DNA from: Lachnospiraceae bacterium
GTDB lineage: Bacteria > Bacillota > Clostridia > Lachnospirales > Lachnospiraceae
NCBI GenBank assembly: GCA_910575105.1
Contig: CAJTDK010000003.1
Span: 282,673 to 346,672, forward strand
Direction: 5' to 3'
Length of the DNA stretch: 64,000 nt
The translations under genes were made by a program, and so were the position numbers. Below the pieces are notes generated by a model. The model did not search any database, was not told the DNA's origin, and saw only the letters and a list, made by a program, of their open reading frames with translations. This document shows positions 1 to 7,614 of this stretch, piece after piece (within the stretch, counting starts at the first letter, position 1; each line of letters opens with the position of its first letter).

Positions 1-119
1 GTAATCTCCCCTCTCCCTGGAACCGAACAAGATCATTTCTTTTATATTATGCTTTTTGCAAGACCTATCAGCTCTTCGATGACGATCTCTTTAATCCCTG
101 CCTGCAGCATAAACCTGTC

Positions 120-494
120 TTACCTCTCTCCGGTTTTTATAAATTCAATCAGCTCTTCTAAATCCGCAAAATCGTCATAATCTCCGTATATGCCCTCCCG
201 ATGATAGACAACGCCGTTTTTTTCATTTCTTTCGAGGCAGTCAAGCAAAGCTTCAACCCCATACCGTTTAGCAAATACCGTAAATCCGTATGGTTTGATC
301 TTTGATAAAAGACCTATCCTACAGTCGTCTTCACAGAGAAAACAATTAGCTATCCCCTTCCCGATGGAACATTTGCGGTTTTCACACCATTCTTTACCAG
401 TACATTCGCCAGAATTGCAGCCGTTACAATTTGCATTTTCAGAACACAGACAACAGGCCAGGCCACATCGTGCAATTCCAAGTTCTCTTTTCAT
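120..494 (-). CDS. DUF3795 domain-containing cysteine-rich protein
   Basis: A 124-residue protein with a dense N-terminal cysteine cluster (Cys10, 14, 15, 17, 23, 26, 31, 37 and further ones to about residue 58), the pattern of the DUF3795 family, which is thought to bind zinc or another metal; no reaction is known. The start ATG is preceded by GGAGGTG at a good distance. The same frame stays open past the TAA stop for 25 codons, to a second stop at 42-44, and that tail reads like an amphipathic helix, so the present stop may have shortened a longer protein. A second DUF3795-type protein lies at 3677-4111. The family call is from the cysteine spacing only. Confidence 0.75.
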   Translation of the reverse strand: MKRELGIARCGLACCLCSENANCNGCNSGECTGKEWCENRKCSIGKGIANCFLCEDDCRIGLLSKIKPYGFTVFAKRYGVEALLDCLERNEKNGVVYHREGIYGDYDDFADLEELIEFIKTGER

Positions 495-515
495 ACTATC
501 ACCTCCAACTAAAAT

Positions 516-794
516 CTACCATCCTTTTTCCGCAAGGATCTTATCAAACTTCTTCTCTGACAATATCTTATATGTGACAAATTCTCTATCGTAAAAAGGG
601 CTGTGGCGGAAGTCTGCATTATTCATTTCTTCCCATATGCCAAGAAAATCTGTAGTGTTCTTGTTGCGTAACCATTTTTCTATTAGGGCAGGTCAGTTGT
701 CAATTTTCCTCACCATATCGGTTAATGAGATATAATCATCTTCTTCAGTCAGTAAGACCTGTATCTCTGTTCCGTCAACGTCAAGTTTCCCCAT
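516..794 (-). pseudogene. KilA-N domain protein, broken by an in-frame TGA
   Basis: The frame starting at ATG 794 encodes a KilA-N-like domain of 92 codons. It begins with a short beta segment, then DDYISLTDMVRK, and continues after an in-frame TGA at codon 34 (693-695) with PALIEKWLRNKNTTDFLGIW, ending in an LAEKGW tail. These are hallmark KilA-N motifs (YISLTD; IEKWLRNKNT; FLGIWE). KilA-N domains bind DNA and are found in phage antirepressors and mobile-element regulators. No frameshift is needed; one stop codon separates the two halves, so this is a recent nonsense mutation. A selenocysteine reading is unlikely for this family. Confidence 0.75.
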
Positions 795-847
795 AGACGC
801 TCTCCTGTGTTTTAAATTAACATTTCATTTTTGGATTATTAGCAATA

Positions 848-1663
848 TTACATCATAACAAAATTTTTATCAAGCCATTTTGCAACACCATCCTCATCAT
901 TTGAGGAGATAATTGAGGTCGCAATTCTTTTGAGATCTTCATGTGCATTTTTAACTGCATAGCTTTCATCTGCCAGTTCAAACATATCTATATCATTTTT
1001 TCCATCACCAAAAACAACTAACTTCTCACATTTCAAAAGTGATTGCAGCTGCTTTATTGCTTTTGCCTTTGAAGCATTCGAAGGCATGATTTCGAGCCAT
1101 TGTTCTTTTGTATAAATATCCGTCTGATAGACACAATGGAAGGAAGTCTTGTATTTCTTATATAATGGTTCGAGTTTTTTCGGTTCATTTATACAAGTGA
1201 TATAGAAAATCTTTCCTGCTTTCAAAGCATTTATTTCTCTTACTGCATTGGCACGAATATCTCCCTTTCTGCTCTCAAGAAACTTATTCGTTCCATCCGA
1301 GCACAATTTGGGAACAAATGAAAACTTCTCCTTGCCGTCTATGTGCGCATAAACGATGGGATATACTTTATTTGCAAACAAATCATCCAGCACAAAATCC
1401 ACCCTATCATCAAAATAGTTTTTTATCAAAATATCATCTGAAAGATTATCTATTACAAAAGCGCCATTATACACGATTAGGGGGATTTTAGCGTTTATTC
1501 CGCTTGCTGCTTTTTTAGCGGTTATCAACGAACGGGCAGTAGCATAAGAAAAAATCATTCCCTTTTCAGTCAGACTATTTATTACATTATTTGTATATTC
1601 TGACGTTTTTTCATCACTTCTCAATAATGTTCCATCTAAATCTGACACATATAATGTATCCAT
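848..1663 (-). CDS. Cof-type HAD-superfamily IIB hydrolase
   Basis: A haloacid-dehalogenase-type phosphatase of 271 residues. Motif I is DLDGTLL right at the N-terminus (nucleophile and acid/base aspartates), and motif IV is VVFGDGKNDIDMFELAD near the C-terminus, with a large cap between them, the Cof/YidA/YbiV arrangement. These enzymes dephosphorylate sugar phosphates and other small phosphomonoesters in the cytoplasm. I chose the ATG at 1663 because GGAGGTG stands 6 bases before it; the longer open frame to 1684 would have to start inside that site. The gene sits alone among small accessory and broken genes, so its substrate cannot be inferred. Confidence 0.88.
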   Translation of the reverse strand: MDTLYVSDLDGTLLRSDEKTSEYTNNVINSLTEKGMIFSYATARSLITAKKAASGINAKIPLIVYNGAFVIDNLSDDILIKNYFDDRVDFVLDDLFANKVYPIVYAHIDGKEKFSFVPKLCSDGTNKFLESRKGDIRANAVREINALKAGKIFYITCINEPKKLEPLYKKYKTSFHCVYQTDIYTKEQWLEIMPSNASKAKAIKQLQSLLKCEKLVVFGDGKNDIDMFELADESYAVKNAHEDLKRIATSIISSNDEDGVAKWLDKNFVMM

Positions 1664-1685
1664 TCTTTTCACCTCCGCTGCCAAC

Positions 1686-1820
1686 TTATTTTATATCCAT
1701 ATGAATAAATGCTGTTTTGTCTTCTCTGTTATGCCCTGCCTTTCTGTAAAAATCCAATGTGCTTTCTGACCTTTAAGCAGCAGCCTTTCTTGATGTTCGT
1801 TCCATTCCTCATAAAATTCT
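1686..1820 (-). pseudogene. GNAT acetyltransferase remnant (C-terminal end)
   Basis: Between the HAD and glyoxalase genes the minus strand encodes a short tail reading STLDFYRKAGHNREDKTAFI before a stop at 1686, the usual closing strand-helix-strand of a GNAT N-acetyltransferase. The upstream part (EFYEEWNEHQERLLLKG) lies in another frame. The core of the fold is missing, so this is a deletion remnant and not a functional gene. Confidence 0.5.
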
Positions 1821-1824
1821 TACA

Positions 1825-2187
1825 TTACATAGGTGTTCCCACCTCGATCAAATTACCGTCTAAATCATAAAAACGAATTACCTTTTGTCCCCAGTTATGC
1901 GTCATCAGCCGATTGACATATTGAACCCCGGGATACAATTTCTCCAAATTTGCAATAAATGCTTCTATATCTTGTTCTTCAAAATACAGTTCACAAGAAT
2001 TGCTTTTCGGAATAATTTCTTTTCCCAAAAACTTCTTCCAGATTTTCTCGTCCTGGAGTACAAGACCTTCCGTTAAAATCATGTTGCCGTCATGATCATG
2101 CACCAGATCAAGACCGAACAAGTCGTGATAAAATCGTTTCGATTTTTCAATATCTTTAACAACAATCAAAATATTTTTTAATTTCAT
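1825..2187 (-). CDS. VOC (glyoxalase/bleomycin-resistance) family protein
   Basis: A 120-residue protein with the paired beta-alpha-beta-beta-beta units of the vicinal-oxygen-chelate superfamily: the first half carries KDIEKSKRFYHDLFGL, and the second ends with IRFYDLDGNLIEVG, where the late glutamate is a typical metal ligand. Members are glyoxalase I, dioxygenases or antibiotic-binding proteins; which of these it is cannot be told. The ATG follows AGGAGGTAC with good spacing. A second VOC gene of the same size lies at 39610-39981. Confidence 0.85.
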   Translation of the reverse strand: MKLKNILIVVKDIEKSKRFYHDLFGLDLVHDHDGNMILTEGLVLQDEKIWKKFLGKEIIPKSNSCELYFEEQDIEAFIANLEKLYPGVQYVNRLMTHNWGQKVIRFYDLDGNLIEVGTPM

Positions 2188-2267
2188 TGTCCGTACCTCC
2201 TCAAACGATGATTTGCCTGATTCTGAATTCCGTAATTAGGAACAAGTATTTGTGTTCTAAAGAAGCT

Positions 2268-2485
2268 TTATTTCGTCCTTTGAACATTAAACCGTTGAAT
2301 TGCAAATTCAATCAACTTCGCTCCGATACCTTCATTTTGAAAGAGAGAACCTACATATAACTCTATAATCTCCCTGCCTTCTATGTGATGCATTCCCTTC
2401 ACAAATTCATATTCATTCTTTTGGTAAAAATCAATATTTCCGCCAACTATGAATCTTGTATATCCGCTTTTCTGATGCAGTCCAT
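2268..2485 (-). pseudogene. GNAT acetyltransferase, multiply broken
   Basis: A start ATG at 2485 with an AGAGGT ribosome site opens MDCIRKADIQDS followed at once by TAG. The next stretch (LAEILIFTKRMNMN) continues the usual GNAT N-terminus in the same frame. The rest, EFVKGMHHIEGREIIELYVG and QNEGIGAKLIEFA, is in another frame. IELYVxxxFQxxGIGxKL is the acetyl-CoA binding motif A of GNAT enzymes. The C-terminal third is absent; a stop at 2268 closes the fragment. A nonsense mutation, a frameshift or internal deletion and a 3' truncation have therefore all accumulated. Confidence 0.65.
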
Positions 2486-2526
2486 AGATTTACCTCTTCT
2501 TCACATATCCCCGCAAAATGCTGTAA

Positions 2527-2961
2527 TTACTCATCGTTCCCGCTTCTCCAGATCATGTCATATTCTTTTTCGCCAGTATGCTCATCCATGCCTTCTCCTT
2601 GAATCACGAATTTTTCTCTTTCATAAAAGCTTACCGCCCGCTTATTCTTCTGATATACGCTCAGGCGCAATTGCTGTTTTTCGCCTTTTACGAAATCCAG
2701 CAGCCGTTTTCCTATGCCGCTGGACTGCTGATTGCTCCTGACAAAGATTCCGGCGATGTAATCACCGTCCAGGCCGATAAAACCCACGATGTCTTTCTCA
2801 TCTTCGTATACATACACCTCTGCCTGCCCGAGCATCCTTCGCACAGCCTCGAAGTTATCCCGCCAATACCGGGCAGGGATAAAGCCGTGTGCTTTCACAT
2901 TGGTGTCAAGCCAAATCTCTGCAACCTCATCTATATCTTTTTTCTGTAGCTCTCTGACCAT
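2527..2961 (-). CDS. GNAT family N-acetyltransferase
   Basis: An apparently intact 144-residue GNAT acetyltransferase. The acetyl-CoA pyrophosphate loop is visible as IFVRSNQQSSGIGKRLLDFV (about residues 83-102), followed by LRLSVYQKNKRAVSFYEREKF, the canonical motif B. It would transfer an acetyl group to an amine; the acceptor is unknown. I prefer the ATG at 2961, preceded by GAGAGGA, over an upstream in-frame ATG (2988) without a ribosome site. It is the only unbroken acetyltransferase in this stretch; two neighbours are remnants of the same superfamily. Confidence 0.82.
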   Translation of the reverse strand: MVRELQKKDIDEVAEIWLDTNVKAHGFIPARYWRDNFEAVRRMLGQAEVYVYEDEKDIVGFIGLDGDYIAGIFVRSNQQSSGIGKRLLDFVKGEKQQLRLSVYQKNKRAVSFYEREKFVIQGEGMDEHTGEKEYDMIWRSGNDE

Positions 2962-3027
2962 AACATATCCTCTCGAAAAAATATTCATCCGCTATTTTTC
3001 TGTCAGGCTTTTCCGAACCACTCGCCC

Positions 3028-3633
3028 TCAGGCTTCATCCGGCTGCTGTCCGTCGTGCGCCTTCCAGCAGCATTCCGTAAGTTCCATATGAGAAAACACG
3101 GCTTTAAACGAAGAATCCTCCGGCGAGCAGGCATAGATCCCGAACCGGATCTTCCCTTTACCATTATGCATATGACAGACCCGCATCTGCTGGAATCTGA
3201 TTCCGTCCACAGAACATTCGATGCAATAATCATCTTCTCTCCGGCTGAATCTGTACCACATGGATTTTACCGAAGCGTCGATCACTGTCGTCGCCCAGTC
3301 TGAATATCCGTGGTTAGTGACAACGCTCCCCAGATGCTGGAATTTTTCATTCTCATACTCGATGGAGCCTTTCAGCCAGTTCTCGCTGTCCAGATACATG
3401 ACGATCCCGCATTGGTCAAACCGGTGATGGCTCTCTGCAAATTCTGTCTTCACTGCAAAGCTGAAATATTCTTCCTCCGTCTCCATCTGAAAGACCGGGG
3501 CATTGTCATTCCGAAAATGATAATAGGTCCTCTGCCACAGATCCGTATGTGGTTTTGTGACAACCTCAATCTTTCCCTCTTTTACCGTATAACTCTCCGG
3601 CTCTCTCGTCCATCTAAATTTCGTCAGATCCAT
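3028..3633 (-). CDS. DUF1349 domain-containing protein (concanavalin-like fold)
   Basis: A 201-residue protein without signal peptide or membrane segment. It reads as a single DUF1349 domain, a beta-rich concanavalin A-like fold: it starts with FRWTREPESYTV, has the DLWQRTYYHF and DQCGIVMYLDSENWLKGSIE segments characteristic of the family, and ends with RFGIYACSPEDSSFKAVFSH. Some members are said to bind or modify carbohydrate, but no reaction is established. AGGAGG precedes the ATG by 8 bases. It is on the same strand as the acetyltransferase gene downstream but has no evident functional link to it. Confidence 0.8.
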   Translation of the reverse strand: MDLTKFRWTREPESYTVKEGKIEVVTKPHTDLWQRTYYHFRNDNAPVFQMETEEEYFSFAVKTEFAESHHRFDQCGIVMYLDSENWLKGSIEYENEKFQHLGSVVTNHGYSDWATTVIDASVKSMWYRFSRREDDYCIECSVDGIRFQQMRVCHMHNGKGKIRFGIYACSPEDSSFKAVFSHMELTECCWKAHDGQQPDEA

Positions 3634-3676
3634 CTATTGTTCCTCCTGGCAAATTCATTTTATCTTCTCTTATACA

Positions 3677-4111
3677 CTATCTTCTCTTATACACTACGAT
3701 CTCCGAATCCTCCCCATTGCAGCCATATTCGCACACAAGAAGATAGCGCTCATCCGCCGCCATGCCATAGCACCTGTCACTGCCGGGTATCTCCACCTGA
3801 TTCCCCAAATAAACCTGGTTATCTTCCAACAGCTTTACCGACTGCCCATTTGCTAACTGATATTCCATATTCACAAAAAAGCCATTGAGCAGATTCAGTT
3901 CACTGATATGTAAATCCTTGATTCCAAGTGAGTTGAACTCTTCTATCAGCACTTTTTTTAAGTTCTGCAGTTCCTCAACTCCACCCTTCTTTACGCATTC
4001 AGCCGCAATGCACCTTCCCCCGAAGGGATGCCCGTCTGTTTCTGCACAGCCGCCGCAGTCTTTTGCTTTGTCACATCCGCTGCAGCAATCTACACCACAA
4101 AGTGATAACAT
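3677..4111 (-). CDS. DUF3795-like cysteine-rich protein
   Basis: A 144-residue protein opening with a cysteine cluster (CGVDCCSGCDKAKDCGGC, then two further cysteines to about residue 40) and a C-terminal half rich in beta strands. The N-terminus matches the DUF3795 pattern, presumably a metal site. The ATG at 4111 lies 7 bases after AGGAGG; a TTG one codon upstream is too close to that site. It is related to, but not a copy of, the protein at 120-494. Function unknown. Confidence 0.65.
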   Translation of the reverse strand: MLSLCGVDCCSGCDKAKDCGGCAETDGHPFGGRCIAAECVKKGGVEELQNLKKVLIEEFNSLGIKDLHISELNLLNGFFVNMEYQLANGQSVKLLEDNQVYLGNQVEIPGSDRCYGMAADERYLLVCEYGCNGEDSEIVVYKRR

Positions 4112-4406
4112 CAATACACCTCCTATGCTGAAATTAACTATTAACTATATCATATACTCAAATAGGACATTTGAAAAGTGTGATAAGTCATTTTCCCAAA
4201 TATAAACGATTTTACACCTTCAAATATCCCTCCGACTTATCCCGCATGATACGCAGTCCTTTATCCATCTTCGCCATATCGAATCAATATGATATCAGCC
4301 AATCTAGAAAAATCCGCCCATGTTCCAACATAGTCAGGGCATATGCCGGGATACTATTAATGATTTAATCACTGATATTTCTGCAATGCTGTACTAATAC
4401 AGCCTC
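4112..4406. other. Intergenic stretch without a recognisable gene
   Basis: About 295 bases between the DUF3795-like gene and the DUF4173 gene. I see short interrupted reading frames on the minus strand that might be worn remains of a coding region, but nothing I can assign, and no convincing hairpin terminator. Confidence 0.4.
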
Positions 4407-5978
4407 TCATGGCGTGACCGGCGGCCTTTTTCCTCTCAGATATTCATCCGCCGCCAGCTTCGCACGTATCTCGGAATAATTAGCTTTCCGCAGGAATACG
4501 TCATCATATTCCTCCGCTATGCGCAAGAAATACACATCTATCTCTCTCTCCAGCCATTCTCTGTCGTCATACTCGTCCAGATCCACCTTCGCGATCTCCG
4601 GCGCACAATCAAGGCTCCTGCTCAGAAAATACTCCAGATCCTCCGCTCTCTTCTCCTGCACATGCCCGAGATTATAGCGGATCACCGCCGCATCCGGCCT
4701 CGAGAAAGCAAGCAGGATATACATCACGCTCACCACCGCCGTGATATACCCAAACAGCGGAAAACTTCTTCTGTACATGCTCACAATCACACCGCCCATA
4801 ATGAAAGCCAGCACCCCGAGAAACCACAATACCAGAACTCTCAGGAAAGTCAGGTGATATACCCCGACATACAAGATCATCCGATAGGCCGCCGAAAAAA
4901 GCATGATAAACGTACAGCCCGATATCACCGTCAGGATCATCTTGAGCGCCAAATTATCCCGGAACAGATACATACACAAAAGCACCATAATAAAATTGAT
5001 GATCCCCACAAACAGAAGCTCCCAGAACCCGCCCCTGGCATACTGGGCATAGGTCACTCCCTCCGGAAGGCCGATGCTTAACCGTCCGAACAGATACATA
5101 ATCTGGATCAGACAGTACAGCACATAGATCACACTGATGATCCCGGTAAATGTAATCCCGGTCACCGGATGATAATACTTTATCCGCCGCACTTCCTCCT
5201 TTTGGAGATTATATTTGCAGAGCGCCGCAAAAAAGCCATAGCACAGCATCGTCCCTGCAAGAAATGTCATTCCGATCCCGATTATCGTGGCAAAGTTAAC
5301 GTATTTCAAAAGCTGCCCAAAAAGCTTCGAGAACATCATATCTGATTTCAGCAGAAGTGGCAGGATCACGCACAGCAGCCCGGCCGCTGTCACTATACCG
5401 ATACCCGCCGCCACTATAGTACGGTTTTTCTCGTTCTTGTTTCCCGCAGCATGGCTGATCCCGTGCCGCACCGGATACTGCAGACACTCCGCCGTCGTCC
5501 CGGCCAAGATCAGGAGACGTTTCAAATACCCCGGAAAATCCCACTGGGCATCATCGTAAAACTGACGGATCATAAAAACGAAAAAAAGCAGAATAATTCC
5601 GATCAAATTGAAAAAATGAAAGAAAAAATCCGAGGTATACGCTGTCGAAATCCCCAAAAGCACCATGCCGGCCACATAAGGCGCAGACCGCTTCGCCACC
5701 CTGAACTCTATTCTTCGCAGAAGCAGCACAGAAAATCCGACCGTCACAGCCACGCATACCGGAAAGGTAATTCCATGAAGATTTTTATACAGGCAGAAGG
5801 TAAACACAAGTCCATATAGGACGCTTAATCCTCCGAAAAACCGATAATCCTCGCGCATCCTGCGAAGCAGCAAAGGCTCGGCGGTCCCTTTCCTTAACAT
5901 ATCCCCTGCCGGTGTTCCTTCCTCAGTGCTACCGGTATGATTTCCCACATACTCATATCCGTTACTCTGTAAACTCAT
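4407..5978 (-). CDS. DUF4173 family multi-pass membrane protein
   Basis: A 523-residue integral membrane protein with roughly ten to twelve hydrophobic segments between residues 50 and 430, and a hydrophilic, acidic C-terminal tail ending in RGKRPPVTP. Arrangement and neighbours (a DUF2975 membrane protein and a YozG-like HTH regulator upstream in the same direction) fit the DUF4173 family of Firmicutes, whose role is not established. I chose the ATG at 5978, 8 bases after AGGAG; an in-frame GTG at 5987 overlaps that site. It is the last gene of a three-gene operon read from the promoter at about 6840-6868. Confidence 0.75.
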   Translation of the reverse strand: MSLQSNGYEYVGNHTGSTEEGTPAGDMLRKGTAEPLLLRRMREDYRFFGGLSVLYGLVFTFCLYKNLHGITFPVCVAVTVGFSVLLLRRIEFRVAKRSAPYVAGMVLLGISTAYTSDFFFHFFNLIGIILLFFVFMIRQFYDDAQWDFPGYLKRLLILAGTTAECLQYPVRHGISHAAGNKNEKNRTIVAAGIGIVTAAGLLCVILPLLLKSDMMFSKLFGQLLKYVNFATIIGIGMTFLAGTMLCYGFFAALCKYNLQKEEVRRIKYYHPVTGITFTGIISVIYVLYCLIQIMYLFGRLSIGLPEGVTYAQYARGGFWELLFVGIINFIMVLLCMYLFRDNLALKMILTVISGCTFIMLFSAAYRMILYVGVYHLTFLRVLVLWFLGVLAFIMGGVIVSMYRRSFPLFGYITAVVSVMYILLAFSRPDAAVIRYNLGHVQEKRAEDLEYFLSRSLDCAPEIAKVDLDEYDDREWLEREIDVYFLRIAEEYDDVFLRKANYSEIRAKLAADEYLRGKRPPVTP

Positions 5979-6049
5979 ATCCGTCACTCCTATTCTAATC
6001 TATTTGCTCATAGTCCATTGCGTGTATGCAATAACGTATCACTCAACGG

Positions 6050-6256
6050 TTAATCCTCTTCATATTCAATGATGTCCCCCGGCTGGCATCCAAGCTCCCT
6101 GCATATGGCCTCCAGCGTGGAAAACCGGATCGCCTTCGCTTTATTATTTTTTAAAATCGACAGATTCGCCGGCGTGATCTCCACCCGCTTCGCGAGCTCG
6201 ACCAGCCCGGTCTTTTTCTGTGCCATCAGCACATCAAGATTGATCTTAATCCCCAT
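6050..6256 (-). CDS. Small HTH (Cro/CI-type, YozG-like) transcriptional regulator
   Basis: A 68-residue protein that is almost entirely one helix-turn-helix domain: KTGLVELAKRVEITPANLSI followed by the recognition helix region and FSTLEAICRELGCQPGDIIE, the YozG/XRE subfamily signature. It lacks a sensory domain. It lies 12 bases downstream of a DUF2975 gene, an association seen often in Firmicutes, where regulator and membrane partner are co-transcribed. It is the natural candidate for binding the twin operators at 6856-6891, which would make the operon self-regulating; that is inference. AGGGGG precedes the ATG. Confidence 0.88.
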   Translation of the reverse strand: MGIKINLDVLMAQKKTGLVELAKRVEITPANLSILKNNKAKAIRFSTLEAICRELGCQPGDIIEYEED

Positions 6257-6268
6257 CGCAGCTTCCCC

Positions 6269-6718
6269 CTATATCGTCAGGTCGTTTTCTTCTTTATAGC
6301 TGACCGCTTTCTCAAATACATGCGAGAGCACCTGGCTGAACAATGCCGCGATAAAAAACACAAGAACGACCACCGCAGTCGCAGGCGTAGGCATCACAAA
6401 CAGCTTTGTCAGCGTCACGCCGGCAATAACGATGCTGAACACTGCCATCTTCTGGAGGCTCTCTACATTCGCATACACAAAACAGTTCCCTCCGATCACC
6501 GTCCGCATCATCCTACGGAGCTGCGCAATGATAAGAATCCCGAACACACCGCAGACGGCAAGAGAGACCAGCATGATCAGGAAATTCTCCTCAATCTTCG
6601 CAGAATAATACTTTCCCAGCAGCTTCAAACTCACCGGGAGTGTAAAAAGCACAAAAAAACCGCCGCCGAACATAACATCCAATACGGTCTTTGTAAATTT
6701 GACCAGTTTCGAATCCAA
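6269..6718 (-). CDS. DUF2975 domain-containing membrane protein
   Basis: About 149 residues with four predicted membrane helices (near residues 12-32, 48-70, 96-115 and 120-140), matching DUF2975, a small membrane family that typically stands directly upstream of a YozG-like HTH gene as here. The function is unknown; a role in sensing or in modulating the regulator is often supposed. Start choice is uncertain: AAAAGGA is followed after 10 bases by a TTG (6718), while a GTG (6727) sits only one base after it. First gene of the operon with the HTH and DUF4173 genes. Confidence 0.8.
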   Translation of the reverse strand: MDSKLVKFTKTVLDVMFGGGFFVLFTLPVSLKLLGKYYSAKIEENFLIMLVSLAVCGVFGILIIAQLRRMMRTVIGGNCFVYANVESLQKMAVFSIVIAGVTLTKLFVMPTPATAVVVLVFFIAALFSQVLSHVFEKAVSYKEENDLTI

Positions 6719-6839
6719 TATCGTCACATCCTTTTCTACTATATTTTCTACTTTTCAACTATTTTCCGCCGCCAATCCTAACCACTTTTCAATTCATCCT
6801 CACAGGCTGTATCGCATTATGTCTTCAGCCTGTGTTTTC

Positions 6840-6868
6840 AATATATCACACTATTTATTGAATTTCAA
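6840..6868 (-). promoter_or_regulatory. Promoter of the DUF2975-HTH-DUF4173 operon
   Basis: On the minus strand TTGAAA (6863-6868) and TATATT (6840-6845) are separated by exactly 17 bases, a good sigma-A promoter about 120 bases before the DUF2975 start. The -35 box lies inside the first of the two operator palindromes. Confidence 0.7.
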
Positions 6869-6891
6869 TATTAATTTATTGATTTTCAATA
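6856..6891. promoter_or_regulatory. Twin operators TATTGA-N3-TCAATA
   Basis: Two palindromes of identical arms, at 6856-6870 (centre ATT) and 6877-6891 (centre TTT), start 21 bases apart, i.e. two helical turns, so dimers would bind on the same face. The first covers the -35 box of the operon promoter, so binding should repress. The likely ligand is the small HTH protein encoded in the operon. Confidence 0.65.
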
Positions 6892-6984
6892 AATATTTTC
6901 CTATAAACAACAAATCAAGGTGAAACCCACCATATTCCATAACACACCTGCAATACAAACCAGTATAAACAAGGCCATAAACAA

Positions 6985-7016
6985 TTTAAAAAGCCGGCAG
7001 AAACACTTCTGCCGGC
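6985..7016 (-). terminator. Rho-independent terminator
   Basis: Perfect 10-bp arms GCCGGCAGAA / TTCTGCCGGC (6993-7002 and 7007-7016) around a 4-base loop, followed on the minus strand by a T run. It would end leftward transcription coming from the Rpn-family remnant, whose gene it probably once terminated. Confidence 0.75.
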
Positions 7017-7064
7017 CAGGTCAATCTTATCTGTTATCTTATTTTTGCACTACTTTCTGCACCA

Positions 7065-7241
7065 TTAAGAAATACTGCTGTCCGATGGATAATCCGTGCC
7101 GAAAAGCCCATTGATCAAGCCTACGACTGACCGCACAGACAGCGTAAGAATCTTTTTAAACACGCTGTCATAGACATGCGCAACTCTGTCAGAATGCGTA
7201 TTTCTCCCTTCTTCCACTTTTACATAGGCAGAATTTCCCCC
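7065..7241 (-). pseudogene. Rpn-family (PD-(D/E)XK nuclease/transposase-like) N-terminal fragment
   Basis: An open stretch of 58 codons on the minus strand contains SDRVAHVYDSVFKKILTLS followed by VVGLINGLFGTDYPSDS, the opening segment of the Rpn/PD-(D/E)XK family of putative recombination-promoting nucleases common in Lachnospiraceae. After this the reading frame ends and the nuclease core is missing; a terminator follows about 50 bases further on. There is no start codon in a sensible position. A larger remnant of a related family lies at 58179-59080. Confidence 0.65.
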
Positions 7242-7515
7242 TTATTTCTCTCCATAAGCAATATCATCTGCATGGAATGATCACACATTACTGTCCGCTC
7301 CACGACCATTAACCCATGCCTTCCCCTTTCATAAATAAATCCTATCAGTAAACAAAAAACGGGTATCTAAAAAGAACCTTTCAAATAAATCTACCGACAA
7401 TCCAAAACTCTGGATCAAGCAAGCCAAACTGCCAATTATTTAATATTCGCTGTACTAGGCTAAGCGGTTACCGAATCGTTGCTATGCGGTTACTACGATA
7501 ACGCGATGATTCTAT
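7242..7515. other. Intergenic stretch before the LacI gene
   Basis: About 270 bases with no supported gene on either strand. Short minus-strand frames may belong to the same decayed region as the Rpn fragment. I see no riboswitch-like structure. Confidence 0.35.
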
Positions 7516-7544
7516 TTTACAACATGACTGATCTTTGTTATAAT
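7516..7544 (+). promoter_or_regulatory. Promoter of the LacI regulator gene
   Basis: TTTACA (7516-7521), a 17-base spacer and a perfect TATAAT (7539-7544) lie 70 bases before the gene. The operator-like palindrome begins at the end of the -10 box. Confidence 0.75.
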
Positions 7545-7558
7545 GAAACATATTTCAT
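7543..7558. promoter_or_regulatory. Operator ATGAAACATATTTCAT (autoregulation site)
   Basis: A near-palindrome placed exactly at the transcription start of the LacI gene and differing at one central position from the two TGAAACATGTTTCA sites in front of the transport operon, so the regulator probably represses itself. Confidence 0.65.
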
Positions 7559-7614
7559 AAAATATCCCGAAAATATTCCACAAAATATTTCCCAGAATCG
7601 AAAAAGGAGTACCT

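Noticed and set aside
693..695. Selenocysteine reading of the in-frame TGA in the KilA-N gene
   Set aside because: KilA-N proteins are DNA-binding, not redox enzymes, the following codon context shows no obvious insertion hairpin, and neighbouring genes are also broken.
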